From positions 49,182,569-49,246,568 of the forward strand of contig OZ021723.1 of assembly GCA_963978545.1 (NCBI GenBank): 64,000 nt of DNA. Reading direction: 5' to 3'. This stretch comes from Linyphia triangularis (Eukaryota > Arthropoda > Arachnida > Araneae > Linyphiidae). The translations under genes were made by a program, and so were the position numbers. Positions 48,656 through 62,021 of the stretch are shown in pieces (within the stretch, counting starts at the first letter, position 1; each line of letters begins with the position of its first letter). The notes under the pieces were generated by a model. It was not told where the DNA came from and did no database searches. It was given only the letters and a program-made list of their open reading frames with translations.

Positions 48656-51600
48656 CAGATACTTAATTTAACAATATAACTAAAAATTAATAAATTAACA
48701 ATGCTACCTTCACTATTATAAAAAAAAATCGTTACATTTATACCAACATTAATCTATCGTCATTGCAAACTCTTCTACTAAGTTATTCTAGAATGTCGGG
48801 ATCCCTTTGTATTTCCTTTTCACTGTTTCCAAAAAAATTTGTTCACTATTGTAAAAGAGTTCTAAGACCATTCTTCTACGGAAATTTGAGTATAACAGGA
48901 TATTTTTTAACTACATTACATTTCACAAAAACTAGTGTTTTTGTGAATTCTAATGGAGTTATTAAAATTTCCTGTTTAAACGGAATCACCAGATTGTCTC
49001 TGCCTCATAGATTAGTTTTTCACATTTAGACCATATTAACATTTGCTTTAAAATATAAGGTTTTTTTACCAAGTCTGTAGCTGACCTTATTCAACTCTAA
49101 ATGGAGAAAGTCACAGGCAGCCACATCTCCAGATCACATAAGAATCAGAATTGGTACTCGAGTTTTAATCCAGTTATGTTTTGTTAGTTAACTTAAAATG
49201 TTAAATTTCTTAATAATCTCAGATATACGCCATTAAAGATAAATTCATACCTCATTCAAATCGTCAACACACACGCTCACTAAAAGTCTAATAATAGTAA
49301 TAAGAGATCATTAACTATATTTGAAAGGAAACAAAATAATGCTTATTATCATTAATTTCTTTAAAGTTTTTAAAAGTTAACTTACAAAATCTTTTTTAAG
49401 ATCATAAAATACCCTGAGTTATTTTCCTTCAACTCCCTTCTTTCATGTCTATGTCCCGTGTGTCGGTGGCTTTTAAATATATGTTTGATCTTGTTAAAAT
49501 AGATGTTTTTCGTATAACTTAGTCACTAACTAATATTATGGGGTAAAAACTTACACGTAGATTCATCGTAATTTCGCAATGCTACGAAACAAGTAGAAAA
49601 AATAACGAAAAATGTCCCGTGAATAATTATACAGCGCCGATATTTAATTATAAATCTCACACTCTGAAAAAAAAAATCAAAGAATAAGTTAAACTCAACG
49701 TGGAAAATGCATATTACTACAGTGTCAAATTCACAGAATCACAAAATGTTGAAGGAAAGACAGGGGTATCAAAATGAAAGAAAAGAAACTGATCTTATAG
49801 GAATACTGAGAAAATATATGAGTCAGGATGCAATAAAATTTGAATCCGGGAAAACCATAAAGGGTGGAAAAGCAATTTCCATCCCTCTTCACTATTACTC
49901 CTGAAACTATGTGTTAGAAAACTTCAGAGACAGAAAGGTGCTTAGCAAATTTATTTTATGGTAAATACGTATATTTCTTTGGCTTTTGAGAAAAAATATT
50001 AATTTTATGCTTTACTTTTAGATTTGTTGCAGTTTGGAAAATGGGAGAGGAGGGAGCTTTCAAATTTAACACATTTCATTTTTTCATCGTATTTATTTTT
50101 CAGATTAATACTTGGTTATAAATAATAATGATTTAGAATTCAATATATTTATTAAATTATGCAACAGAGGAAATATCAAGATAGATACATTTTTTATTAC
50201 TTTGAATCAGTGTGAATTTTTCTTGTATTCAAACATAACAACAACAAAAATGTGTGTTCTGAATATAGTTAATTCATTTCCCTTATATAAGAAAATATCA
50301 AACTGAAGTTTAAAAAAAGGACATAACTGCTACTGAAGTACAATTTCTTTAGTACTTCTTTACTAATAAAAAAAATAGTCTATATGTCTTATGTATGACT
50401 AAGACTCTATAAAAACTAACTTCAGTATTCAGAGAACTCTTAAATTCGAAAATAAGTTGTTTTTGAGCTCTAATTTCCATTCTGATGGACAGAATGGTTT
50501 TGTGTATCGATAAATTTTTCAGCAAGTGAAACTAGCATAGTTTACAATGCTAGGTTCTGTAAACAGTGATGGGCCATCCAAATAATTCCTCAGAGTAGAA
50601 CAAAGATTTACTTTTTCGATTTAAAAAAAACGAAAAATGTTCCACACATCGACCATGCAATTAGTGCATCGTAATTTTTATGTTAAAAACAATTGAAAAA
50701 AGTTACTTTAAAAATACCAGATGAATTGCTGAATAGAGAATGTTATAATTTATTTTAAACTTTATTTCCAGTTATCTGATACGAAATTACATGATATACA
50801 TTCTACTTTAAAAAATTAAAACATCAAAATCAAATGATATTTTCTTTAAAGCTTCACTAATTATTTGAGATGTTATAAGAATTATAGATTAAATATATAA
50901 AAATAGAATTTTATCATATATTCTTCAAAATGTATTACATTTTTTGATATTTTACAATGTATACTGTAAACATCACTACCAAATTTAGACGGAGTAAAAA
51001 TATCTTCAACTATTTTAATTGGACAAAAATTGTAATTTATACAATTATTGTAAAATAAAACTTTAGCAATTTGCATCTGTAAGCTCAGTTCAACAGCTTC
51101 TTCAATGCGCGTAAATCGTAACTAAATTAAGCTACATCCTGTTCACATTTCATCTAATTACTGTTATCAAAAAATTTTTGCTAAGCTTTTTTCCTCAAAA
51201 CCTTGCTAATTACTTACGCAAACGTTGCCATTTGAGATATGGAAACAATTTAACGTCTTGTCTGCGATGCACGAAAATAAAACCGAACTTCCGCGTGTTA
51301 ATTACAGAGCTGATTTATAAACCAAAAAACACATCCTAATAGTATATCTCCTTTTTAAAAACACTAATTAGCTCCAGGGTCTTGTCACGTATATTTTCTA
51401 GCCTCCCTATTTAAATCCTCTTTATAATAAGATATAGTCTTTAAGGTTAAAGGAGTATAATTTGTAAATAAAACTACCAACTTATAAAAAGGCCGATTTT
51501 TATCTTTCCAGTAATCTTTCAATGCGCCGTGATTTAGTTTACACATAATGCATTTTTTTTTTTTTTTCCATTAGTGTTTGGCAAATATGGTAATTTCTTT

Positions 51601-53851
51601 TTGAAAGTACTGTTTACGTTATAATTATTAACAATGATTAGACTTTTTAATGGTTGAAGACGAGATAGAATACAGTAATGTTTTTAGGTTAAAGGGAAAT
51701 TAAAGGTTTTTGATGTGTCACATGCAACTTGGCGCCTAAAATTGTGTAAATAGATGCTAATGAAAAATATTTTTACATGGTAGATGTAGTTCCTCAAAAA
51801 AATAGCTGCTGGTAAATGAAGACATACTTATATTTAAAATATATGTTTAACAGTATATTTTAATGACAGAGATCTTACATTATAGTTTTATACGACTAAT
51901 TGAGGAATACTTATTTTTGAATTTGAAAATCTTAGTTCTACATTTTAGTTTTATTTACAGTAAATTACTTATTTTTAATTTCAGTTCAGAGCTTAATATT
52001 AAATGTGAGTTACTTGTAGCCATCCAGTAATTTATACAAATGCACTTATTCTGTCGGTACTTTTTTTTTTTTTTTTTTTTTAAACTATATCTTGTTCCGT
52101 ATGCGAGATGCTACTGATTTAATTACCAAGAAAAGTTTTAGTCAAAGTTAAAGACAAACAGGGATTATTTAAATTAGGTTTCGAACCAAATCATGTTATG
52201 ATGGAATTTAGGCTCTTTTTATTATAAAAATTAATGTTCCAACACTATTTTTAGGTTAATTGATTTCAAAATTATGCACATTCACATTTGAATGATTCTT
52301 TCACGTCACTAACATTTAATATACAAGATAAAGTTTAACAAACTCGTCATTCATATACTTTAAGTTTTTTAGTGTGTCGAAAACAATAACATCCTAGCTT
52401 TCAAAATATGCATATAATACTCTTAGTAATTATTTTATGTAGAATTTTTGAGAAAATTAACAGAATCGATAAATTCAATTAAAATAAAAATAATTTAAAT
52501 GGTTGAAAAGTATGGGTTACTAGTGCATACAGAATACATTTTAGAGAGTCAGAAATTTAACGTCAGCTAATAAACTGATTGAGTTCTAAACAACTATTGA
52601 GGGTTTTTAGCAACCTATATATCATGAGAGCATATTTTCAAGCTTATGGGAGATACTGAAGAAATGAAGTTATTTTAAAATACATTTTATTAGTGTTGTT
52701 TATCGCTAATGTAATGGCACAGTGCACATTTTAGAGGTACATTGCAATGTCAATTAATTCTTAACATTTAAAAAATCTAATTCTGTAACTAAACTAATTT
52801 GAATGTTTCTAAAAAATATAATCAAGTCAATTATTATTTGTGAGTAAATAATCACATTTTAAAATTACTTTTCAAATGCATTTTTCAAGAGCTAAACATA
52901 AACTTAAAATGTATTTGATAATTTAATTCTAGTCTTCAATAGCTATGCATTTCTCAAAATGCTTAAGGAAATATTTTTAAAAATTCCAGCAATACAATCC
53001 GTATTTTAAAAACAAAATCATGGCCATGTGATATCTATAAGGTTCCTTTGTTTTCTATCTGTTGTCATGGCAATTGAAGAAGTTTGGCTCAACTCATTTG
53101 ATTATGGTCCTGAGGATCGCTGAAAATTCCGTAATTCAATTTAGGGGCTTTGCATTCTCTCGATTTGAGGTTAGAGCTCGAAAATACCTTTGAGGATACC
53201 GCAGAAAAAAATTTAACTGAGATTGGCATTTTAAAAACTTTATATATAAAAATAAACATTTCATGAATATATTATTCTAGCAAATGTACCTGTGAGTGAC
53301 TGTCAAATATAAAAATAAGAAGTGCTTAGTTTAAAAAACTGAAACTGAAAAGAAGTATTTTTCAATAATGAATGGGGAATAGAGTTAAATTAATGTATGT
53401 AGGAAAAGATATATATGTTCTATTCAACTTCAATATATTTTGTACTCGCCACCGCTCTTTTTCCCCACAGTTAGGTAGAAAGTGTAATTGTGTTTTTTCC
53501 TTGATAAAATAATTATGTTAAATAGAACCATTTTTTATTGGGGTCAACTAGTTTCATAGATACAGTCGTTCGAGAAAAACTATGGTAAAATAGGGACCAA
53601 TTTTTAAACTGAGCACATGTTTTAATTTATTCTAGTTGAGTGAATCAACACATATACGTTTATTTGATATAATTAAGTGAAAATAGTTTGACTCTCCCAT
53701 ATTAGAAAAATATACTAGAAGCAAGTTTGATACATAGTAAAAAATAATACTCGTTATTTGAAATACTTGATATTTGAAATACTAGATATTAGAAAAAATC
53801 CATTCCTTTATAATCACATTAAGTTATTGCCACCATTCATCGAGTGAACGT
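48656..53851. other. A+T-rich stretch without a recognisable gene
   Basis: The longest frame (48763-49029 plus, 88 codons) shares only a roughly 30-bp phrase with the block at 31.8 kb and has no motif. T runs lie near 51550 and at 52061-52081. A short 16-bp repeat (TATTTGAAATACT, two copies) lies near 53755-53792. Confidence 0.5.
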
Positions 53852-54034
53852 AATTTCTTTCTATATTTAAAATTTATTTCAAAAGAGAAAAAAATCATTT
53901 TAATAAAAATATATAATTAGGAAGTGTAAGTAGAGTGTAGATAAATAGCAGACAATGAATAATTCTTATTTACACACACACTAATAATAGATAAACTTTG
54001 AAGGAATTTCTTTTGTATCACTTCAAACAAAATT
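53852..54034 (+). repeat. 183-bp direct duplication, copy A
   Basis: Matches 55244-55426 over its full 183 bp with no gaps. I count three mismatches (GCAGACAATG/GCAGAAAATG, CACACACACT/CACACGCACT, AATAGATAAA/AATGGATAAA). Non-coding. Confidence 0.95.
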
Positions 54035-55243
54035 TTTATTAAAAAAAATATTATCAAGACTAATAAGTTCCCCTTAAATATCTGACCCAAAAACTATTTA
54101 ATTATTTAGTATTTTCAATTATTATTGAAAGAATTGAACATAAATATTGTGAATGGAGTATGCATTGAAAAAATATCACAACGCGTATAATTATAATGGT
54201 TGGCATTTTTTTATTCCTATCTATTCAAAAAAAAATATTATACCATCACTTTCATTATAAATTTAATTTAAATCTGCATAACTAAAATTATATAATCTAT
54301 AATTATTTATTTTATAGAATGCTAAGGAATCTCTTGGTGTGTAAAATCATTTTTTAAGTTGCATGAGGAGTTTATTATTAAGAAAGGATGTTGCTTTTAA
54401 TTCTTTCGTATCATTATTCAACCTTGATGCTGAAATTCTTCAAAGAGAAACTCGAAGCTTACTTCATCTCTTATTGTTAAAGTCATCCATCTTAGTTTCC
54501 TTTCTCTTTCTCAAATTCAAAACATAACTTTGAACTTGGACTTTATATTACATTAGTTCTTTTAAAGAGTGAAGTTAATGTAAACATTCTTATGACTTTG
54601 TGGATGAAGAATTGAGTTTTTTTATTCTCATTTATTAAGTAAACTGAAGAGAGAACCTAAAAGAATAATTAGACATGATAAAAATGCAAAACTTCAAAAT
54701 TACTGATTTGGATATACCTGAGAAAAAAAATACTACTTTCATATGGCTTATATAGTTGAATATCACGAATATACATCCAATACTTGATTTTAGATTAAAA
54801 TTTTACATCAAAAGAACTTAGAGGGACATAAGTTTTAAAACAGATTTAAAAGCATATATAGATTATTTTTACAATGTAAAGGTGGGGCAACGAAGCCCTG
54901 TCGGGAGAGAGTATCATTCTAGCATCCAGAAAGCATGGGACCAACTCAAGATCTCCGTGTTCTGACTGGGGCACGTTAAATCAGTATTGGTCCTCAAAAG
55001 TTCTCCAAGTTTCCATACAAATCAATACATGTGAGGGTGGCAAAGCCAAGTCATTTACTGTTATCTCTGCTTGGTATTGCATTTAAATTAATAAGTTCCA
55101 CATATTGTCGGTAGTGCTGCCACCTACCAGGTAGCTACCGAAAAGAGGTAGAAATGAACTCTTTAGTGGTTATAGGTAGATATGCGCAATCTCTCTCACG
55201 AGCGAGTGTGTGCTTACATCCTATGCAGCGACAACTGATCGAC
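54035..55243. other. segment between the two 183-bp copies
   Basis: 1209 bp. The left two thirds are plain A+T-rich DNA. From about 54880 to 55240 it becomes G+C-richer (GGTGGGGCAACGAAGCCCTG at its start), with no frame or motif I recognise and no inverted ends. This part may be an old repeat brought along with, or adjacent to, the second copy. Confidence 0.5.
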
Positions 55244-55426
55244 AATTTCTTTCTATATTTAAAATTTATTTCAAAAGAGAAAAAAATCATTTTAATAAAA
55301 ATATATAATTAGGAAGTGTAAGTAGAGTGTAGATAAATAGCAGAAAATGAATAATTCTTATTTACACACGCACTAATAATGGATAAACTTTGAAGGAATT
55401 TCTTTTGTATCACTTCAAACAAAATT
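55244..55426 (+). repeat. 183-bp direct duplication, copy B
   Basis: Second copy, offset 1392 bp from copy A. Similarity starts and stops abruptly on both sides, and the flanks are unrelated. Confidence 0.95.
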
Positions 55427-58400
55427 ATATAGGGTTGGTACAAAATTTTTAAAAGAAGCATAGGTGCCTTAGTCCCCATTGTCCTGATAAGAAGAAGCTG
55501 TAAAGGTGGTCAATTCCTTCAAAAGTCACTCAAAAATAATTTAGGATTGTTTTTTCCTGAACATTTAGATTAAAATTAAAACTTTTCTTAACACAAAGAA
55601 ATAAAGGTACTAGAGTATATAATAAAGGAATTTATGAAACGTGATGATATTGCCTGCTAAAAAATAAAAAAACAAAACGCTTATGCATTTACTTCTTCGT
55701 CTGCCAATAAGTCTGAAATATTAGAACTTGTACACGTGAATCTACGTTGTACAGTTTAGAAGAATAGACATAAAATGAAAATTAACAATTTCAAAAAGCT
55801 AACCAAAACTTATTTTTAAGATTATTTATGCTTTAATAATATATTGTTAGGATTGTTTTTTTGTTCTAATATTTTTAGAATCACATTATATTATATTAGG
55901 CACGCAGTTGCATTGTGTTGAAAATCATAAATATTAAACAAAGTTGCATAATACCGACAAAATATTTTAGCTCGCCTATTTTATAAGAGTGAAGAAATTG
56001 TTTCAAACTTGTTGATATTTTTAAATGTAATAAATGATATTATGAAAAATCGGTTGCAAATATAAAAAGCCTGTTGTTGTTTATTAATTATTTCTTTACT
56101 AACATAAACAAAAAATGTATTCTATTGAACATTCTATTAATCCCATTACATTACCTGAAATTGCATTAGAAGTATTAAATATCATTATTATATAGGCTAC
56201 AATAGGACAATTCGTTTGTTTTTTAAGATACACTAGTATATATTGGAATAATTTGTTTTCAATATCTGAACAACACTTGAAATTTTTTCACACTTAATAA
56301 GTTTTAGAAAAATAACATATCCTCTTAAAAAATGTGTTTAATGATATTTAATTATTTAAACTTTAATTGTATAATTAGGATCAAAGTTACAGAAATAATA
56401 ACTCAGTTTATAATTTATTTAGAATTTAAATTTAAATTGCAAATAATATATAATGGTTTTATACAGGGAGTAGGATTGTAAATATAACTTAAATAAGTTT
56501 TTTCCATGGAATATTGCTAAAGTATTTACGAAAACCCATTTTTTTTATCAAATCAAAAAGCAAAATTTAGTTAAAAATCAAATATTTTATGAATATATTA
56601 GATCTTAGGGAGTACCCTGTCATGCATTGTGTACTTTAAATTACGTTTACCATTTTTAATTGGCTGATTTTAAGTAAATTATTTCTGATGGAAAAAAAAG
56701 AAGTTTTACGCTGACAGAAACTAGTTTCTGATAAATCAAGTTAAAGTTTTCCATAGCGATTTTTTTCACGGTGTACCTTTGTAAAAAACAATGCAGTTTG
56801 AAGGTATTTCAATATCATCAAGATCATAGTGATATTTTAAAGCTATCAAAATTCAAGTTTATTGTGGGGTAAAACAATAAAAAATTTTATTTCTACCAAA
56901 CTTCGCAATTTCCAATGTAAATCGGTTTCTTAAGACGTATAAAAAATTAAATTCCCAACTTCTGAATGCAATATATTTAATTATATTAAATTTAATTATT
57001 AAAGTGTAATAATGTTTTTAAGTATTATATAAAAGTTAGCTTTTTAGCAATTCTTAGCTTAAAACAAAAGTTTTATTTCTAAAACATTTAGATAAACACA
57101 AGATTTTTTTCATTTTTTTTTATAAGAAACACTGAGAATATGAACACCTGTCATACATGCTTATAATAAGTAATGTTGTCATTAGTCATCTTTTACTTTC
57201 AAGACTATTTGATAAATCAGTTTAAACTGTATTAAAATGCTGATGCTTGCAAAATTCAAGCAACTTAAGAAACATTTACGGGATATTAAAGAAATTATTA
57301 TATTCTCATCAAGTTCTATTCAATGCTCTAATAATCAAATCTCCTGAAAATGCAGTGTAATTATAACTATTTTCAATAATTGTCCTGCCAATAAAGCCGC
57401 CGACATTTCTTAATATTGTAGTAAAATGTTGCTAAGAATGAGTAATTAATTTCTTGTAATAAGTCGTAATGGGTATTATAGGACTGTTAAAAAATATTAC
57501 TAATTACTGTTCACTTATATGCAAATTATGACGCACAATACCTATAAAAAATATTACCACATATCATTTCCTAGACTATGATTTAACTACTTTTAATAAC
57601 TTCAATACTTTTTTGTTTCAGTCTTTAATTCAATAATAATTCTGCATTTCGTTCCTAAAATAAAAATTTCGAATAAACTTTTTTTTTATAATTAAGTTTT
57701 AATCATGATAAATCACTAATACTTAATTTTAAAACACTTTATTAATTAAATTAACTTTATTAACAATACTCGTATACCATCTAAAAAATTTTAATATTTA
57801 ATTAGACTTTTGAGAAACCAATAAATTAATTATTTAACGTTATGCTAATAGTTTTCAATTTTGTACCCTAAACTTTTTGTACATTCTAATAGAATGTGAT
57901 AACAAAACGTTTTGAACTATAAAAAAAAAATAGTTGAATTCTCAAAGTGGAACTAGAAATAATTTTGACTCACACTAAACCCAAAATGAAATGTATTATT
58001 TTTTCATAAAAACAAAGAATACTAAACTGTTTTGTTAGTGAAAGAACGGAGAATAAACAAACAGTTTACAAATGGAAACAAAAGATTCTTCGCGATAACT
58101 GCGTTTCAGTAAATTAAATCTATCGATTTTTCCTTCTCGTTACAAGTACCTTGTCTGAAGTTTTTCAATTTTTTGTTTCTGTTTCCTGCTCTACAAATAA
58201 CTAAACACTCGTATTTAACATTTCAATTACTTTATCTGTTTTTAAGAAGTTTTCTGTTAATTTCGGTCTCACTTGTGTGATTACGACATTGTTTGAACTT
58301 AAGTTTTAACAATTTTTAATTTATTTTTGTATAATTCAATTAGTATTTGAATCCTTCTTTTGATTACTGGTAAAATGCGAAATAATCAAAGATTATTTAC

Positions 58401-59519
58401 AATAACATACCTAGTAATAAAATATTTTCATCAACTGTGCAAAAAGAAATAAAATTCTTCCTGCAAAAATGTAACTTACATAAACACACACACTCCCTTA
58501 CATTAAAAGTAAACAATTCTATAGTAAGATATTTGAGTGTTTAAAAAGTTGTAAAACATGCTTCATACTATTTTGATTCAAATTTAAGTAAGTTTAAACT
58601 TTCACTTTCTCAGATAAGAATTAAGTTCAAGTTATTATTATAAATCAATTCTCCAATAAAGTTTATTTTTAAGAAATCAAAACCTTTTTTATTCACTCAT
58701 TTACTTCTACAAATTGATTCACGTAAAAATCTGATAAAAATTTCAACGTTCGTTTTGCAATCCAGCGAAATTTAAAATAAAAGATATTCACGCTCCAGCT
58801 AATTCTAAAAGTCTTATAAATAAACAAACATTTCTCATGGAGACATAAAATATAGTAGTTGTGGATAAAATGTCAATAATCAAAGGCTAAATTATCTCTC
58901 AAACATCGTGAGTTTGATAAAATAAATAAATAAAAAATAATAATAATAAAGAACAATAATAAAATATATACTTTAAAATATTTCAATGCCTAAATTAAAA
59001 ATTATATGGCTACCAATGAAATAAAATTTACTATGATAAATAATATATTCATCATCTTTTTTCCGATTATTGTAGATTATATGATAAAATATCTATGATA
59101 TTTTATAATATTTTTAATTGCAGCATTAAATTTAATCGAACTAAATAATGAATAATTCTTCAAAATTTATATAACGTATTATCTAACATCAATTCCGTCA
59201 TGAAAACATTAATCAGTAAGGATGTTTTTATTCAAAAGATTTTATGGAACTCAATGCAATTGCAACGTAAATTTAAAGCATACGTCATCCAATTAAATTA
59301 AATTCTTGTAGAAAAATAACTTTAAAAATAAAATGCATTAATCAGGTATTTGTCTTATGGAATATAATTTGACATAAAAATGCCAAACAACATTTAATTT
59401 TGACCTTCAGTAAATAATGATGCAGCTAGCTTGTAAAAAAAATTTAATTCAGGTTATACATGATTTTAGTAAGGCTTTAAAAGATTCTGAGATTTTAAAA
59501 TGGTTTTTAGACATATCTT
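55427..59519. other. A+T-rich stretch without a recognisable gene
   Basis: No reading frame or repeat of note. Confidence 0.55.
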
Positions 59520-61079
59520 TACTAGCAGTGTGGTCCCGGGCTGCTGGGGACCCGTTGAAAGACATAGAATAGAACATTTACATTTAAGAAAAGGTGGAAC
59601 AGATGTAGTATAGGGCATTTGGCAATTTTTCTCATTTAACGATCAGATAAAATCTCAAAAATCAAAAACACGGTAACTAAAAGAAAACTAAAACATAAAT
59701 AATAATACAATGAAGTTAAAACATAAATATTAAAGATTGTCTAAATATTTATTAAGAGACTCTTAATATTACTGTCTTGCGTTAGGCGGTTACCAGTTGG
59801 CGCCAAACTGAAATGTTTAAATGGCGCGTAATGTATCACCAATTCTAAATATGGAAATTACAAATTATTTGAAAGTTGTTAGTTTGGATTACTTCGGTCT
59901 TCAATTTGGCAATTTTTATCTGGTACCCGGTTAACAGATTCGTACCAACTTAAGTTAAAATATAAATAGTAATAAAAACTGGAAAAAAAAGGTGGTAGAA
60001 ACCACATTTATCTGTGAAAAAGCACCAAATAAAATCGCTCCAAAGAAATATTTTATGCAACATCTAAGCCAAAAAAGTTTTGTTTTCTTCAAATTTTTTT
60101 AGTAGACTGATAAAAAAGAAGTTACCAACTTCATAATCACTACCAAAATAAACAACAAAGAAATAAAATCGCAAATGAAATATTACTCTTCTGGTGTAAA
60201 TTGTAAAATAGTCTAGGGTAAATAGTAAAACATGTATAATACAAAAATTTTATTGAAATATTAAATAATATGGAACTTAGATACACAGCAGAAAAACACT
60301 ATACTAAAAATAAAAGCTATCAAAAGAAGGATTTTTGATATTCTGGATAAAGGAAACGAATAAATATTTACTTGGAAATAAAAAGTAATATTAGCAAATA
60401 TCGAAATGATTTGAAAGTCTTCTTTGGATTTCAATAATCTTAGTTGTTATGTTGATAATCAGAATACTATTAGTAATGCATTAAGCTGAAGCCGCGCATG
60501 CGCAGAACTTCCATTTACAGTAAATATATTGAAATATTACAATAAAATTGGAACCACTTATCGGGCTGGCTATTGTAATACATAAAAATATTCAGAAAAA
60601 TAAGGGAGACATATTAAAATAACTTTTGGTTTTATTCTATTATAATAAAAGAAATATAGTTGCCATTCCAAGAATTTTCGTGTCATTAAATTTTAATGAA
60701 AGCAACATTTAATCGAATTTCAAAGTTGTTCTTTACAATCTCCATGTACTAAAGCTTCTATGTATCAAATTTCGTACCTCTAGATACAAAACTGTGTATT
60801 TGTAAAAGGTTCAACTTACTTTTATATATAAAGATATTAACAGCGTAAATGCAATTAAAAGAAAATCGTAAATTTAAATGTGTCTATTGAAATGTATCTT
60901 ATAAATGTTCTATATAATTGGCATTTATATTTTACTATATAGAAAGAAGTTTATTTAAAAAGCCTGTTCATCCTTCCACCTACGCGTGATTAGAGAAAAC
61001 AACAATTACTGCCCAAATGCATGTTGTATATCAAATATTTAGTTGCAGTGAGACAATTTTTAAATCCTTTGTATTAACT
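59520..61079. other. A+T-rich stretch with two small G+C-richer patches
   Basis: 59530-59560 contains GGTCCC/GGGACC, a 6-bp hairpin. 59770-59840 contains GGCGCC and GGCGCG words. Neither belongs to a recognisable gene or to another copy in the window. Confidence 0.45.
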
Positions 61080-61300
61080 CCGATTTTGTGTGTCGGTGTG
61101 GATGGGTATGTATGTTTGTGTCTGCGGGGCAAATCTGCGGAGGCCTAATTAAACAACTTGCCCTAATCCAATTGGGCTGAAACTTGTCAGATAGATTCGA
61201 TGTCGATGACAATGCATTCTGTCAAATAAATTTTGGGGGCTGTTACTCTCACTAAAATATTGATTTTGCACACGCTTCTATAATCGCTTCGGAATACTAA
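61080..61300. repeat. possible dispersed repeat
   Basis: GTGTGTCGGTGTGGATGGGT leads into AATCCAATTGGGCTGAAACT and AATTTTGGGGGCTGTTACTC, a less A+T-rich segment with the style of the three-copy repeat (GT-rich start, then a more complex body) but no clear match to it. No second copy is in the window, so this is only a suggestion. Confidence 0.3.
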
Positions 61301-61831
61301 TAAATATCATTTAACTTATCATTGTTGAAACTCTTTCCTGTTGCCAAAATTGTTTAAATAAATAAATAAATTGTTTTAATCAGAATAAATAATTTAAAAT
61401 ATTTGGATGGGAATGCATAAATTGACATTCATTTTTAATAAATACATTTTGAAAAGTAGTTTAGCGCATATTTTGCTGATAGACATGTTTTTAATATTTA
61501 AAATTAGATGCAAACACCCAAGCACACGCTGACAACAGAAATTTCGCTATTTTAATGAGTACAAAAATTGGCACTGCATATAAAGTATTTATATTAAAAA
61601 CTTTGTTGTTATAGATTATATATATTTTCTTACTTAAATAAAACATATAAAAAAATTTGAAAGACTGTCAAATAATATGTTTTATTTCATTATCGAACAC
61701 CATGCTCAAACTATTTGATTTTTATTGTAAGTCCTAAAATACGAGTATTAACAAATGTAATTCATAACAACCCAGTATCTATCACTCTAGTATAACCACC
61801 CAGTCCCAGCATTGTACCATATCCATCTCAC

Positions 61832-61950
61832 CACAATGAGACTGGAACTGCGGCAATAGTCCAACGGGCGTGGTGAAGATAAGATCATATCCAGTGTCGT
61901 CGATTAGCGAGTTGCCGAAACGATTATCTGGATTAGCAGACCGAATGGAA
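61832..61950 (-). CDS. candidate exon of an unidentified host gene
   Basis: On the minus strand a 119-bp open segment lies between a possible acceptor (CTTATCGCCCCTTATCCCCAG, cut after 61951) and a possible donor (CATTGTG|GTGAGATGG, cut at 61832/61831). It encodes SIRSANPDNRFGNSLIDD and then TGYDLIFTTPVGLLPQFQSH before C and a split Gly codon. Many codons end in C or G, unlike the A+T-rich noise frames around, and the frame stays open beyond both putative splice sites (61782-62021, 79 codons from an ATG to a stop). I do not recognise the protein. Alternatives: a short single-exon frame, a decayed gene piece, or chance. With no second exon visible within reach, confidence is low. Confidence 0.3.
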
Positions 61951-62021
61951 CTGGGGATAAGGGGCGATAAGCACGCTAGCACTGAGAAGTGATCCTCTGA
62001 AATGATACATTCCATAAGCAC

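Noticed and set aside
48763..49029. 88-codon plus frame, possibly related to the 31.8-kb block
   Set aside because: The shared phrase is only about 30 bp, in a low-complexity context, and there is no protein motif.
54035..55243. LTR retrotransposon with the 183-bp copies as LTRs
   Set aside because: The copies lack TG...CA ends, and the interior has no primer-binding site, polypurine tract or coding sequence.
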